Positions 32,801 through 42,551 of a stretch of DNA of 64,000 nucleotides are shown here, piece after piece. The DNA lies in NCBI GenBank assembly GCA_035578175.1, contig JAQMRL010000003.1:93660469-93724468 (forward strand), written 5' to 3'. The position numbers and the translations under genes are program-made. The notes under the pieces were generated by a model, which was not told the origin of the DNA, did not search any database, and saw only the letters and a program-made list of their open reading frames with translations. The stretch comes from Catonia carolina (taxonomy: Eukaryota; Arthropoda; Insecta; Hemiptera; Achilidae). Position 1 is the stretch's first letter. Each line of letters starts with the position of its first letter.

Positions 32801-35738
32801 AAAAATTAATTCCAGAAACCAAATATCTCAAATTAAAGCAAGAAAACAAAAGATAATATAATTTTAATTAAATAATTTGAAATAATAAGAAAATAAGTAA
32901 AGGAAAATATTAAAGTATCAAGAATCTAATTAATTATGGAACCAAACAAAATAAATTTGATTATTTTAAAATATGAAGAAGAGATTTAAATAAAATTTAT
33001 TCAAGACTATAAAACCAATTGCAACAATGACTTGATGCCCTATTTTATTCCCGGTCAATGGATGAACAAGAAGCAAGAACAAGACTCCGAGAATAATTCA
33101 AGTAGTAACTATAAAAATTAGTTAATTTGAGTTCATAGCTAGTATACATTTAAGATTCAAATATAAATTGCAATAAATAATTATATTCATTAATAATTCA
33201 TTAAAATACTTAGTTTTATAACATAGTGTCATCACTAAATAATTTTGTAATAGTACAATTTTGTTTGTTAATTTTTTTTTCAATTTCATATTAGTTTTCA
33301 TTAAAACCAATTTATTTTACAATTTCAAATTTGCATTTCATTCATTCATTAAATTTACATTTAATTAAATTTTTGGCGCCCAATGTGGGGCCAAAACAAT
33401 TTATATTGGCGCATTAATTGCATCCATTTTTACATGATTAGTTTAGTTCTCACAGCAGCATGCGTTTCAGTTCAGTTAACAAAAATACTCTTCTACTCTT
33501 TTTAAGTTCAGTTATCATTTCAGTAATGGATGACAATCTACTTATTGCAATTGGGCTGTCATTAGAATTAACAAACAAAAGTGAAAGAGATCAAAGTGGA
33601 GTAAAATATGGTTACAAAACAGTCAATCCCTGTCTCATTTTTGCTAGCACCACTTTTTTCGTGGCTGATTGATCTTATTCTTTATACCTAATTAACAAAT
33701 TTATATGCATCTTCTCGTTCGAATGTATTTGGTAACTTGAGTCCTTCTTATTTCACAGACATGGAAAACTGTGATATAATTTAATGAATATATAGATATA
33801 ATGATGACATCAGGTATGGACAAAGTTACAACAGAAATGAGAAATGATCTGAAGCTTCTGTACACATGGCTGTCGGAACTGAGAACTGAAGTGATTATGG
33901 GCAACTGACAAGTGGCTTGATGAGAAAACCATCGAACCAGCTCTCAATTTCAGTTCAAATCTTCAGTTTTGATGTTTACACATAAGTTTTAACTGATATT
34001 TCATCTGAAACAGAAACTGATATGAAAACTGAACTGACCGTGTAAAAGGTAGCTTACAGTAATATGATTTATTATTAAAAAACTACAAGAAGTCTGAACA
34101 CGCATTTACATGTGCAATGATTTGCTGGTGCCAGTTTAATTTGCAAGCCAATAGAGGATTACACATTAAATTCTTTTTGTTGCGCCAATTTCATTTTATT
34201 TTGCTGTTGTGTAGTGTCAAGTTCGTGAAAGCTTCCAGAACAGTGATGTTACATTGGTATTGATAGTTTGGAGGTCTGTTTTTGTAAGACAAACAATGTA
34301 TGTCCCACAAATAAGGAAGTTGTTCCTATTTTTCCAAAAATTTATGTTTTCATCACTACTTCACTTCTTATTTTTCAAAATTTAGCTCATTTTAGTTACC
34401 GTTTAAATATACAGCAAAATAAAAAGCAATCTATATGAAAATATATAATAATAAATAATGGATGATAGTGAAAAACTAATTTGAAATTAAACCACCTTCT
34501 GTATGTCAATAGCCTACTGGCGAGGTGAAGGTTTATATATGCAAATGTTTATTTAGTGGCGTGCCAGTTACTTACTGGCGAACAAAATTTCAGGAGGCTG
34601 CAGAAAATTCCATGCAAGTATGTTGAAACTTGCGCGCCAACAATGGTTAAAACACCCATGCATCGTTTTACTGGCGCGCCAGTTCTCACTGGCCCCAGCA
34701 AATCATTGCACATGTAAATGCGCCTTTATTCAACTTTACAGTACAAGTTCTTGAACAAGATTTGTCCTGGATTGACTAGTGCAAATCTGTTTAAAGGTTG
34801 CTAAGCATCCTAGAATGTTCCAGAACATTTCAAACAGTTAACACAATATAAATACTAAAGTATAGTACGTGAATGTAATTATGTATTGCATAAAAACCAT
34901 GACATACATCAACATATTAAGATATATTAACACCATGTTAATTAATCACTTAACAATTAAATTTTTTACTACTAATTACTTAGTTGCTTGCTTCAATAAG
35001 AGTGTCCCCCTTGGTTTCTTAAAACAGTGGAATCAGTAAATACCTGACCATTCCATCAGTAAAAAATTAAATTCAAAACTTTCAGAGAAAAAATAAAAAA
35101 AAATTAAACAATCTTGTAAATTGCTTGGCAGTAAATCTCTTCAAATTAATGGTGAATATTTGAGACAACTTAAGCCGCATCATATAAAAGATCTAAATAT
35201 GAGAAATTATTACCAAAAATATTGCAAATAATATAGAAGGGGTGTAGCTAGATACTTCCTTTTCAAATATCATTTTGTGTTCAACTACATACAGTTTAAA
35301 ACTGATTGTATTTTGTTAACTGTAAAAAATTAAGAAAATTAAATGAGTCATAGCAGTCTCAGACAAGCAAAGAAGTAGGTAAGGCTCTAGCAAAGCGAGT
35401 CATCAAGTTTTTTCAAAGAAATTACATACTGGAGTTTATTAAACTAAATGTAAACGTTAATTTAACTGGTGCTGATAAAATATATTTACCATCCTATAAC
35501 TCTTGTCAACCATACGACCATGATTTTTTCTATGATGGACACAATGTGCTGCTGTTAGAATCCATTCTGTACTGATTATTATACCTGAACACCTAATTAC
35601 GTCATTATTTGGTAGAAATGTACTTAAACATACCACATATGGAAATTGACCTAATTTTGCATAGTACTGAGTAGCAGGTACTTCTTCACTGTACTTTATT
35701 AATAACATTAACATATTTGCAGCAATACATAATATCAT
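29477..35738 (-). CDS. Non-canonical S1A serine protease lacking the IVGG activation site, 4 exons
   Basis: Exons on the minus strand, 5' to 3': 35738-35490, 32446-32318, 31164-30968, 29810-29477; 909 nt, 302 residues, phases 0, 0, 2. Catalytic His65 (TAAHC), Asp121 (HDLCL) and Ser213 (GDSGGP) are all there, with CITAGWG between. A hydrophobic N-terminus (residues 1-14) could be a signal. Where R|IVGG is expected before AKLGQFPYVV the protein reads VPATQYY, so normal zymogen activation is not visible. Residue 189 (trypsin numbering) is Thr207, so trypsin specificity is not predicted. Residues 285-298 form a hydrophobic C-terminal tail that may be a membrane or GPI signal. It could be an active protease with unusual processing or a binding homologue; the intact triad favours the first. 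The first ATG follows an in-frame TGA, but an unseen upstream exon supplying IVGG remains possible. Confidence 0.86.
29900..30150 (-). pseudogene. Mariner-like transposase C-terminal relic
   Basis: The minus strand reads, with shifts, LVWEVMSHPSCSPDLTTFDF, YLFGPL and NPTEDELK, corresponding to the third-aspartate block of Tc1/mariner transposases. It lies in the last intron of the second protease and ends next to its final exon. Confidence 0.55.
30968..31164 (-). CDS. Minus-strand protease exon 3 (AGWG region)
   Basis: Acceptor attatag|GTTGAC, donor AAAG|gtaatc. Encodes VDRPFNITTEQVKVAVF through CITAGWG to SCPCMER or SCPCMES depending on the split codon (AG|T gives Ser). Another frame is open across the same region and is a shadow. 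Confidence 0.83.
31968..32160 (-). mobile_element. tRNA-like SINE family C, copy 2
   Basis: Minus-oriented, in intron 2 of the second protease. B box region GGGAATCGAACCCGGG, body with CAGACGGTGAAAAGGATGAC. Flanked by ACCTCAGTA at 31959-31967 and 32161-32169. Confidence 0.87.
32318..32446 (-). CDS. Minus-strand protease exon 2 (catalytic Asp)
   Basis: Encodes 43 residues beginning QVLAGVTECF and ending YREGLHDLCLIQ with Asp121. Donor CAG|gtaata. The acceptor is tandem, TAGCAG: use of the inner AG would start at 32443 and drop one Gln without changing frame. Too short to stand out as an open frame. Confidence 0.83.
32563..33413 (+). mobile_element. Possible solo-LTR-like segment with primer-binding-site-like motif
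   Basis: TGGCGCCCAATGTGGGGC at about 33374 closely resembles the tRNA-Lys primer-binding site of some LTR retroelements, after about 800 bp of AT-rich DNA. TTAATTGCATCCA occurs on both sides (32550-32562, 33414-33426). No gag/pol coding seen. Confidence 0.35.
33428..34047. mobile_element. Terminal-inverted-repeat DNA element of ~620 bp, superfamily unassigned
   Basis: The left end TTTTACATGATTAGTTTAGT pairs with reverse of the right end, TTTTACACGGTCAGTTCAGT, over about 31 bp with mostly transition differences. The interior repeats TTCAGTT/AACTGA many times. A 70-residue frame inside (from 33460) is unrecognised, at most the start of a transposase. Confidence 0.5.
34101..34722. mobile_element. 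Terminal-inverted-repeat DNA element of ~622 bp with ACTGGCG subterminal repeats
   Basis: CGCATTTACATGTGCAATGA at the left is perfectly repeated inverted at the right, with the match extending to about 35 bp. ACTGGCG/CGCCAGT motifs recur inside (34515-34690). No frame of note, and no clear target duplication. Confidence 0.62.
35490..35738 (-). CDS. Minus-strand protease exon 1 (start, catalytic His)
   Basis: Encodes residues 1-83: hydrophobic start, AKLGQFPYVV, WILTAAHCVHH with His65. Donor ATG|gtaaat in phase 0. The open frame continues to 35457, but that is intron. Confidence 0.87.
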
Positions 35739-36333
35739 ATCATAATAATTTACTCAGTGTTATACGCTACAAAATTGTGTTGTATAAAAATTATAAGGCA
35801 TCAACTTATCAAAAACAAAAATTAATACCATGACAACTGTTATATAAGAGGTTTTGTATTCTGCAGTTTTTTTTATGCAAATTTACTGAAAAAGTCTAAA
35901 AACAGCTAAATTTCAAATCCGGAAGATGTGTGGTATAAGATTGACGTCAGTCTCCGGATCTGCCAACAAGACCTTGTTCAATGGTCTTTGTCCCACCCCA
36001 TAACAATTTAATTAACGCTAGTTTAAATTATAAGAAATGTGACTCTAACCAAGTTATTTGGAACTGTGTTACTTCTAGCGAATGGTAACTTAATTTAGAA
36101 CTATTTAGTATCAACCTTTGAATTCACCGCTGGAATATTATCGTACGTGTTCTGTGAATTTTTCTGTAAACTCGTTGTTTAGATTGTGCTGCTACCTGCT
36201 TGCCATATTGAACAAGATGTTATAATTTTAGGTTAAGTTTGTAGGTTGTTTACATGTTTTTAACAGGTTTGTGTAGTTGTAGTTTTTGTGTTTTTTTATA
36301 CTAAACGTTCTCTGCAGTGTCTAGTGAATAATA
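35739..36333. promoter_or_regulatory. Divergent intergenic region between the minus-strand protease and SNAP29
   Basis: About 595 bp separate the two start codons and must hold both 5'UTRs and core promoters unless upstream exons exist. I see no convincing TATA box. The SNAP29 side is T-rich and contains a possible acceptor CTGCAG at 36313-36318. Confidence 0.4.
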
Positions 36334-37182
36334 ATGTCGCAAGATAAGTATTTGAGCCATGACAGAAGCGCTTTATTTTCTTGTGAGAATGATGTCGATG
36401 ACGATGAATTTCTACGCAGACGTCCAGTGAGCAATAATTTAGGTTATAGCACATCTAATCGAACTTCCAACAATATTCCGTATTCAAGTAATAATTCTTT
36501 TGGAAATAGTAGTTACGATAATTTTGAAGAGAAGAGACTGCAGTTGCTCGAAAAGAAAAGGGAGATCGAAGAAAGAACTGTAGAATCGACTAAACGTTCT
36601 TTGGACCTGTTACGAAACTCCGAGGATGTTGGCATTGCAACAGCTGAGGAACTTTCAAAGCAACGAGAACAGTTAGAAAGAACCAATAGACGTTTGGATG
36701 ATATTGATCAAACTCTTCGTTTTAGTCAGAAACACATTCAGGGTATTCAGAGTATCTTTGGAAGCTTTAAAAATTATTTAAGTGGGAAAGTAAACTCCTC
36801 TCAAGTTCCACCTCGATATACTAAAGATTCTAATCCAGAGGTAAAGGCACATACAAGGCCTGTTGAAAGTATTGCTGGTTGCTCCACATCTGACTTTGGT
36901 TCTAGCAGTCAGGTTCATCCTGGTTTACGCGTACGAGGGTTGGCAGATGCAGATGATAGTATTCCCAGTAGACCAACTAAATCTGTTGATCCACAGAAAG
37001 TAATTGATAAGAATTTAGATGAAATGTTGGGTTCCATATCAAGATTGAAAGGATTAGCTCATGGACTTGGAGATGAAATAGAATCTCAAAATGATCTTTT
37101 GGATGATTTGCTACCAAAAGTGGAAAAAAGTGACATTACCATTCAGAAACAGAACAAAGACATAAAACGCCTTTTGAAATAG
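36334..37182 (+). CDS. Snap29: SNAP29-type Qbc-SNARE (synaptosomal-associated protein 29)
   Basis: Uninterrupted 282-residue frame. After a low-complexity Ser/Asn-rich N-terminus come two SNARE coiled coils. The first spans about residues 64-150, with GIATAEELSKQREQLERT and FSQKHIQGIQSIFGSFKNY, the block typical of SNAP29; its zero-layer Gln is Q110. The second spans about 222-282, with SQNDLLDDLLPKVEKSD and zero-layer Q252. There is no central cysteine cluster, as expected for SNAP29 and unlike SNAP25. Known role: cytosolic SNARE that pairs with syntaxins (for example syntaxin 17 with VAMP7/8) in autophagosome-lysosome fusion and membrane traffic. The N-terminal NPF motif of vertebrate SNAP29 is not seen. 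Length is slightly above human SNAP29 (258). It starts about 600 bp from the divergent protease. A perfect GTAAGT abuts the stop codon. Confidence 0.95.
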   Translation: MSQDKYLSHDRSALFSCENDVDDDEFLRRRPVSNNLGYSTSNRTSNNIPYSSNNSFGNSSYDNFEEKRLQLLEKKREIEERTVESTKRSLDLLRNSEDVGIATAEELSKQREQLERTNRRLDDIDQTLRFSQKHIQGIQSIFGSFKNYLSGKVNSSQVPPRYTKDSNPEVKAHTRPVESIAGCSTSDFGSSSQVHPGLRVRGLADADDSIPSRPTKSVDPQKVIDKNLDEMLGSISRLKGLAHGLGDEIESQNDLLDDLLPKVEKSDITIQKQNKDIKRLLK

Positions 37183-37206
37183 GTAAGTTATTTTAAATTT
37201 AATAAA
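37183..37206 (+). promoter_or_regulatory. Splice donor abutting the SNAP29 stop codon, followed by AATAAA
   Basis: TAG (37180-37182) is followed at once by GTAAGTTA, a strong donor, and AATAAA occurs at 37201-37206 with a GT/T-rich stretch after it. Either the transcript ends just here, or the donor removes this signal and joins a 3'UTR exon. A candidate acceptor, a T-run then AG, ends at about 37749. Confidence 0.5.
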
Positions 37207-37314
37207 TTATTTGCTTGTGCATATTTTTGAGTTATAAAAAACGAGCTACATAGCTTGTCTTTAAGGTAACAACCTATTACATTAGACACAGATTAAGAGG
37301 TTTATTAATTTTTA

Positions 37315-37460
37315 TCTTTGTTTTATATCCAGATGTTTTGCATTACAATGCTAATGCAGATAATGATGGAAGTCAAATAAAAATGAATGATGAAAAAATG
37401 ACCAGTCCTGATGGAGGCCTAGTAATTATATCCAAGACTCCTGGAATAGAACCTTGAAAT
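37315..37460 (-). mobile_element. Degraded family C SINE
   Basis: Body motifs (GCTAATGCAGATAATGATGG, ATGATGAAAAAATGACCAG) are recognisable, and the tRNA-like head is strongly mutated (CTGGAATAGAACC). It lies just downstream of SNAP29. Confidence 0.5.
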
Positions 37461-40215
37461 GTTAATTGCTTTATAGTTTTGTGATATTACATAGCCAAAC
37501 ATATTACATTTTATGTTAAGATCCTGATTTCCCTTTTTTTAATTAGTATTGTGGACAGTTATAATAATAAATTTAAAATTTTTTCTTTCCTATTTAGCTG
37601 ATTATGAGTGAAAGAAATTAATCAAATTATGCAATGGCTTGGTTTTTAAATAGGTACACTATAAATTAGAAACCATCTGTTAAAGCTTAAGTAAACCATC
37701 TGTTAATACTTTAAAAATTCTACCATTTTAAAACAAATTTTTTTTTTAGGAAGAAATTAATTTTAATATTTGTTGGTATGTTCTTGAATGTTATTAACCA
37801 TTTCATGTCTCATCCTAGATGAGGGAGAACGTAAGCTACAGTAAAATTGAAAAGATTGCAAAACATACTGTAAAGCTTTGAAATTTTCAGTTTCAAAGCT
37901 TGTTTGAAGAACAACTACTTAAGAAACTCAGAAGAAACTAAACTTGTATTTTCATTGCACTGTAGCCAGTAGGTCAAATGAATTAGTTTCACATTCCATC
38001 TTCATATGATCAGCATAAGTGACTGATAAAATTAGGCCTAGTTCATGTAAAGGGTACAGAAAATTATTAGCACAATTAAATATTTCTCCTTTATTTTTTA
38101 AATAAATTGTTATATTTTAACTATACAAGTAGACCTATTCAAGAATTACTTATTTTTGCATTTCAAATTTCCAAGTGTCAATTTGTTTCATCAATGAAAC
38201 ACCTATATTATCCGGAGTTTCTTAGGATTTAATTAATTTAGAAAATTTGAAAAATATGTAATATTTTATGATTTGCAGTTTAAAATGTATTGATTTAAAC
38301 AAAGAGTTGTTTCAAGAAAACTAGGTTAGGTGTTAGGCTACATTTAAGTTGTTGCCCATGTAATTGTCAGTAAGTTAATCTTTTTGACACGTTTTCTTTA
38401 TGTGGACGCGTCTCCTATTTCAGATTTCTTTACCACTGGGTTATTAATGTGGAAGTGAGTGGAATATGGATATAACTGTCATTTATAAATGGAAAACTAC
38501 ATTTATATATTTATACATTTTTAGTTGCATTGATTTATTATGGTAATACCTTGCGGCAAGGGTCATTTCTCCGTTATCAGAGCGCAACTGGCTTGTCGTC
38601 TTATCTCTTCCGGTGTATATTTCATTGTTATTTATGTATATTAATAATTTTATACATAAAATTTTAAATGGTATTAAAGTAGCCCTAACTAATTTACCAC
38701 TTTATATACAATTTCTGGTTGGAGTACAAGCAGTATTGTCTGTTGTGTATTGATTATTTTCTGCGCGAGTCGATAGCAAGATGGAACGACAAATGAGAAT
38801 TTTGAATCTTCCTGCATGTGAAGAAGATGCAGTGAAATTCTCCCAGGGAGGATTGCTACGACTACAAGTCTGTGAAAACACTCACGAAATTATTTTTTAC
38901 CTGACGGACAGGGTTGGACATTAGTTCCTAAGATCTTCATTAAACTTGCTGGTGAATTCAAGTTAAGTTATAGGCTAATTAACAGAAACTAAATTGATAC
39001 TAAGGTCTAAAAGTAATAAAAGTGGAAGAAGTCAGTGGGAATCGGAGGGGCGTCCATATATAGAGAACAGATCCATTACGTGGGCACCTTTATTATGTGC
39101 AACAATTATTTGATTTTTACAAATACAAAAAATAGAAATAAATAAATTAGTTTGTTATGACATATAACTTACTACAATGTTTGTTTGTAAAATAACCAAA
39201 GTATATAATATAATCATTATATACGTTTGTGTAATGTAGAATTGAAAAAAATCAGCTGAAATTAGTGTGGCGTTCACATAGTGGAAGTGTACAATTTTTT
39301 TTTATTCTGATGGTTCCAACCAATTTCCTTTCCCTGAGTGGAGGCTTGTTTAGGAAAGTAATTTTTAGCAGGAATTAGCAGTTAAGTATTGATTGTAAAT
39401 GGAAATGTAAATTTAATTTGAAATATCTTTTCTGTAAGTAGATTGTAAACTTTGAAATAAATGAACAAATAGTTAAATCTGCATATTGAACAATATCTGT
39501 CGAGTAAAATTGAATTTCCTGCTGTGGTAAGTGAGTACTGCGTAGCAGTTTTAATTTGAACTTTACTAAATTATTTTTAATAAATTTATTTTGTTTTATT
39601 GTTGGGTAATTCTTCACAAATTACTGTTAGTTTTGCAGTTTGAAAACTTATATTTTATCCGTTTTAATACTTTTGTTAAAGAAACTAGAACATGTTTGGG
39701 AAGGAGGCCTTGCTATGTTATGATACAGAAAGGCGGCATAAACAGAAAACAAAAAAAAACCAATCAAAATACAATTTGAACCATTCAATAATTAAAAATC
39801 ATTACGTAACGCTTTTCTATTGCTTTCGGTACCCTTTGATTTCAGTTTATGATGCAGGTGGTTGCTGATAGACTTTTGATCTGACAGTGCAAAGCTATTT
39901 TATTTGTTTGTAATATACCACGTTCCTTAAAGCTGAGGCAGCAATTATCACAAAAATCAATGCATGTATGTGTTACATGTTGATAGTTCTGCAGGTTATT
40001 TTAAAGAAAAAAAACATTTAATGGGCTGTATTTTGAAGACTTTTATAATATTGATAAAATCGACTGAGTGGTTCTGTTGAGGAACTAGTTCATCTCATTC
40101 AATACGTGTAATTAAAAGTCATTAAAGAAATTATGTGCAGTATCTTTTTATTAGCCGGTCAAAATTATTTCTATCCTATTTGTTTCTTGTCTTTTGTTAG
40201 AAATTTATTCATATA
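37461..40215. other. SNAP29 downstream region, mostly unassigned
   Basis: Possible 3'UTR exon after the acceptor-like site at 37749. The hairpin AAAGCTTTGAAA/TTTCAAAGCTT lies near 37873-37904. Only the Merlin-like frame at 38781 stands out. Confidence 0.4.
38781..38924 (+). pseudogene. Short frame resembling a Merlin/ISXO2-like transposase N-terminus
   Basis: 47 residues from ATG to TAG: EEDAVKFSQGGLLRLQVCEN then THEIIFYLTDR. The 'AV.F....G.L....CENGH.M.L.L' pattern is that of the zinc-finger start of Merlin/ISXO2-type transposases. It could also be chance. Confidence 0.35.
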
Positions 40216-40949
40216 AGAGGGCGTACCCAAAAAAACCAGACTGAAAGTGCGCTGCCATTTGTAGACGTAGTAGAGAATTCTCCCACTAGATGGAGATAGA
40301 GACTTTCAACAAACAAACGCCCGGATGGCGTCAGTTTGTACGTTAAAGTTTGATCATAGTGTTGTGTTTTACTGTCGTTGTGTTCCGCTTGCGATGTTAT
40401 TATGGCAGATAAAGAACAAAGAATGTTTTTGATATTTTGTTTCTTGCTTGAAAAATCGGCAACAGAAGCTTACCTAATGCTTCAACAGGCTTTCAAAGAG
40501 GATGCTATGAGCCGCACACCAGTTTTTGATTGGTTTGGATCCTTTACACATCGTGAGATGAGTGTTGAAGGCCATGTTCATTCTGGGCGCCCTTCAACAT
40601 CGATGAAAATATTGACAAAAAATCAATGAGGATCGTCGTTTCACGATCGTTGAAATTTCAGAAGAGACTGGTGTGAGTTGGAGCTTTTGCCAGTGGATTT
40701 TGACCGAGGATTTGCAAATGAGACGTGTTGTCGATAAATTTGTTCCTCCCCTTCTCAAACATTATCAACAAAATTTTTGATTGAATTAGTGTCAGGACTT
40801 GAAAAAAGAGATTGAAAGTGAGCCAAACTTTTTGACTAAAGTCATTACAGGTGATGAGAGACGCTCTCTGGTCTGTTGTTCGTTGAAGGTCTCTACTATG
40901 TTTATGAATGGCAGCGCGCTCTCATTCTGGTTTTTTTGGGCCCCCCTCA
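40216..40949 (+). mobile_element. Internally deleted mariner element
   Basis: TA-flanked. Imperfect terminal repeats AGAGGGCGTACCCAAAAAAA and TGAGGGGGGCCCAAAAAAAC (the latter reversed). The transposase begins MADKEQRMFLIFCFLLEKSA at 40402 and, with frameshifts near 40620 and 40745, reaches ITGDE near 40860. The catalytic core then is missing and the 3' end follows. 734 bp against about 1.3 kb for a full mariner. Confidence 0.8.
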
Positions 40950-41004
40950 TATATAGGAGTTTCAAGAACATGTACTTTAATTCAATAGAGAGTAGTTCTT
41001 TTTG

Positions 41005-41147
41005 TACCGATGCCTACATAAGCCTTGGCTTTTGTGTAGATAATGTTATCAGGTGACACAAATGAAAAAATACCAGACCTGATCGGGAATTGAACCCAAA
41101 ACTGCGGCATAGAAGCCAGTTGCACTAGCTACTACACCTATGGGCTT
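41005..41147 (-). mobile_element. tRNA-like SINE family C, variant with a shorter body
   Basis: Head reverse: ACCAGACCTGATCGGGAATT ... GAAGCCAGTTGCACTAGCTA. The body AGCCTTGGCTTTTGTGTAGA differs from copies 1-2 and is shared with the copies at 46795 and 51060. Confidence 0.7.
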
Positions 41148-41399
41148 GTGCATATAAATGATGCCAGCTGCTATTCATACAGAGTAAACAGCTACATTAA
41201 AAATACAGATCTTCAAACCTATAACAACCAATTCAAATATGTACATGAATGAAGCAGAAACCATATTAAAGATAATTTCATTAACAGAAAAATACTAATT
41301 AGTTTTGGTCAAAAAACTGCTGTATTTCAAGTTGAGTGTGAAAGTTGCAACATAATTTTGACCAATGTCTTTTTAAAAGAAAAAAATATTGCAAACTGG

Positions 41400-41855
41400 T
41401 TGTAAAAACTTTCTTGTGCTACGCGATGATTTACAAGACCCTATCCCTATTGTAAATTCAAAATTATATTTAATACCTGTAGTGACAGAACTTTAAGCGT
41501 GTTCTCATTCAGATTTTCATCATAATGGACAACCATTATTTATAGTTGTTTTTAATAATTTAAAATTTATTAGCTATCTCTCAGGAGCCAATTCTATAGC
41601 TAATTACAAGAAATATGGAAACTGTTTGTTAGCAGGTTATGGCTGGTAAAAAATTTCATCCAAAATTCATCTATCCTGGTGATATGAGGCCATACAGAAA
41701 TTTTAAGCCCTTCATTACAGGTCCCAAAACTGTATCTTATGTAGGTTTAACTAAATGACATAAAACGCAATTTTGATAAATCGACATGAAAACAGTACTT
41801 CCTTCCTATATAGTCATATAGGCAATAGAAAGTAAAACTCAAGTAATTTCATAAC
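41400..41855 (-). mobile_element. Family F DNA transposon, partial or diverged copy 3
   Basis: The reverse strand near 41855 reads TTACTTTCTATTGCCTATAT, then TGTTTTCATGTCGATTTATC, matching the family F start. The other boundary (ACTTTCTTGTGC near 41408) is uncertain. Confidence 0.45.
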
Positions 41856-42551
41856 AATAAAATAATTATTCTGATAGGGTTTTAAACATAATTTAATTCA
41901 AAAAATGACAAGACAATGCAGTAGTTGAGAATAGAGTGAATATAACCAAGTTTTTAATACGAGATACACTTACAATGTAAATCACTTACTGGCAAAATAT
42001 TTCTTTCAAGCACATTAGCAATTAGAAAAAATATACATTTTCACTGCTGTCTGGCTGCATAATCACTAATTGTTTTCTGGTGTAATGCCGAAAACCTTGA
42101 TATTAACATATCATGCCAGCGCCTCATAAATATGACGTTTGTGTACGTAGCATTGTTATGCTTCTCTACATACTGCAGGCTTTTATGTAAATAAATAAGC
42201 CACTTTATGTTACGTGACAGAAAAAGATTAAATTGTTAATTTAATTTTCTTGATTAGAAGGATAAAATGTTTAAACAGTCTGTGGTCTTAGGAAACACTC
42301 TGTACTTGTATAGTTATTCAAGTTGATGGGCCAATTTAGTTTAGACGTACTATACAGTAGTTCAATGACTGTCCTACGTGTACTGTTGTGTGGTGTATTC
42401 TCACTTAATTATGTACACAGATCGCAAGAATAATTTTGATAATTTGTGAGTTATATTAAATTAAGCTAATTTTTTAAAATTATTTATTTATTAATGCACT
42501 TTTTTCTAACCAGGTCCCAATTAGTTCAGATTAGCAGGGTTTTTGTGTATA

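Noticed and set aside
34811..34825. Heat-shock-element-like GAATGTTCCAGAA (and GAAAATTCCAGAA near 32563)
   Set aside because: Both match the three-unit consensus, but about 0.5 such matches are expected by chance in 64 kb and neither is near a start site.
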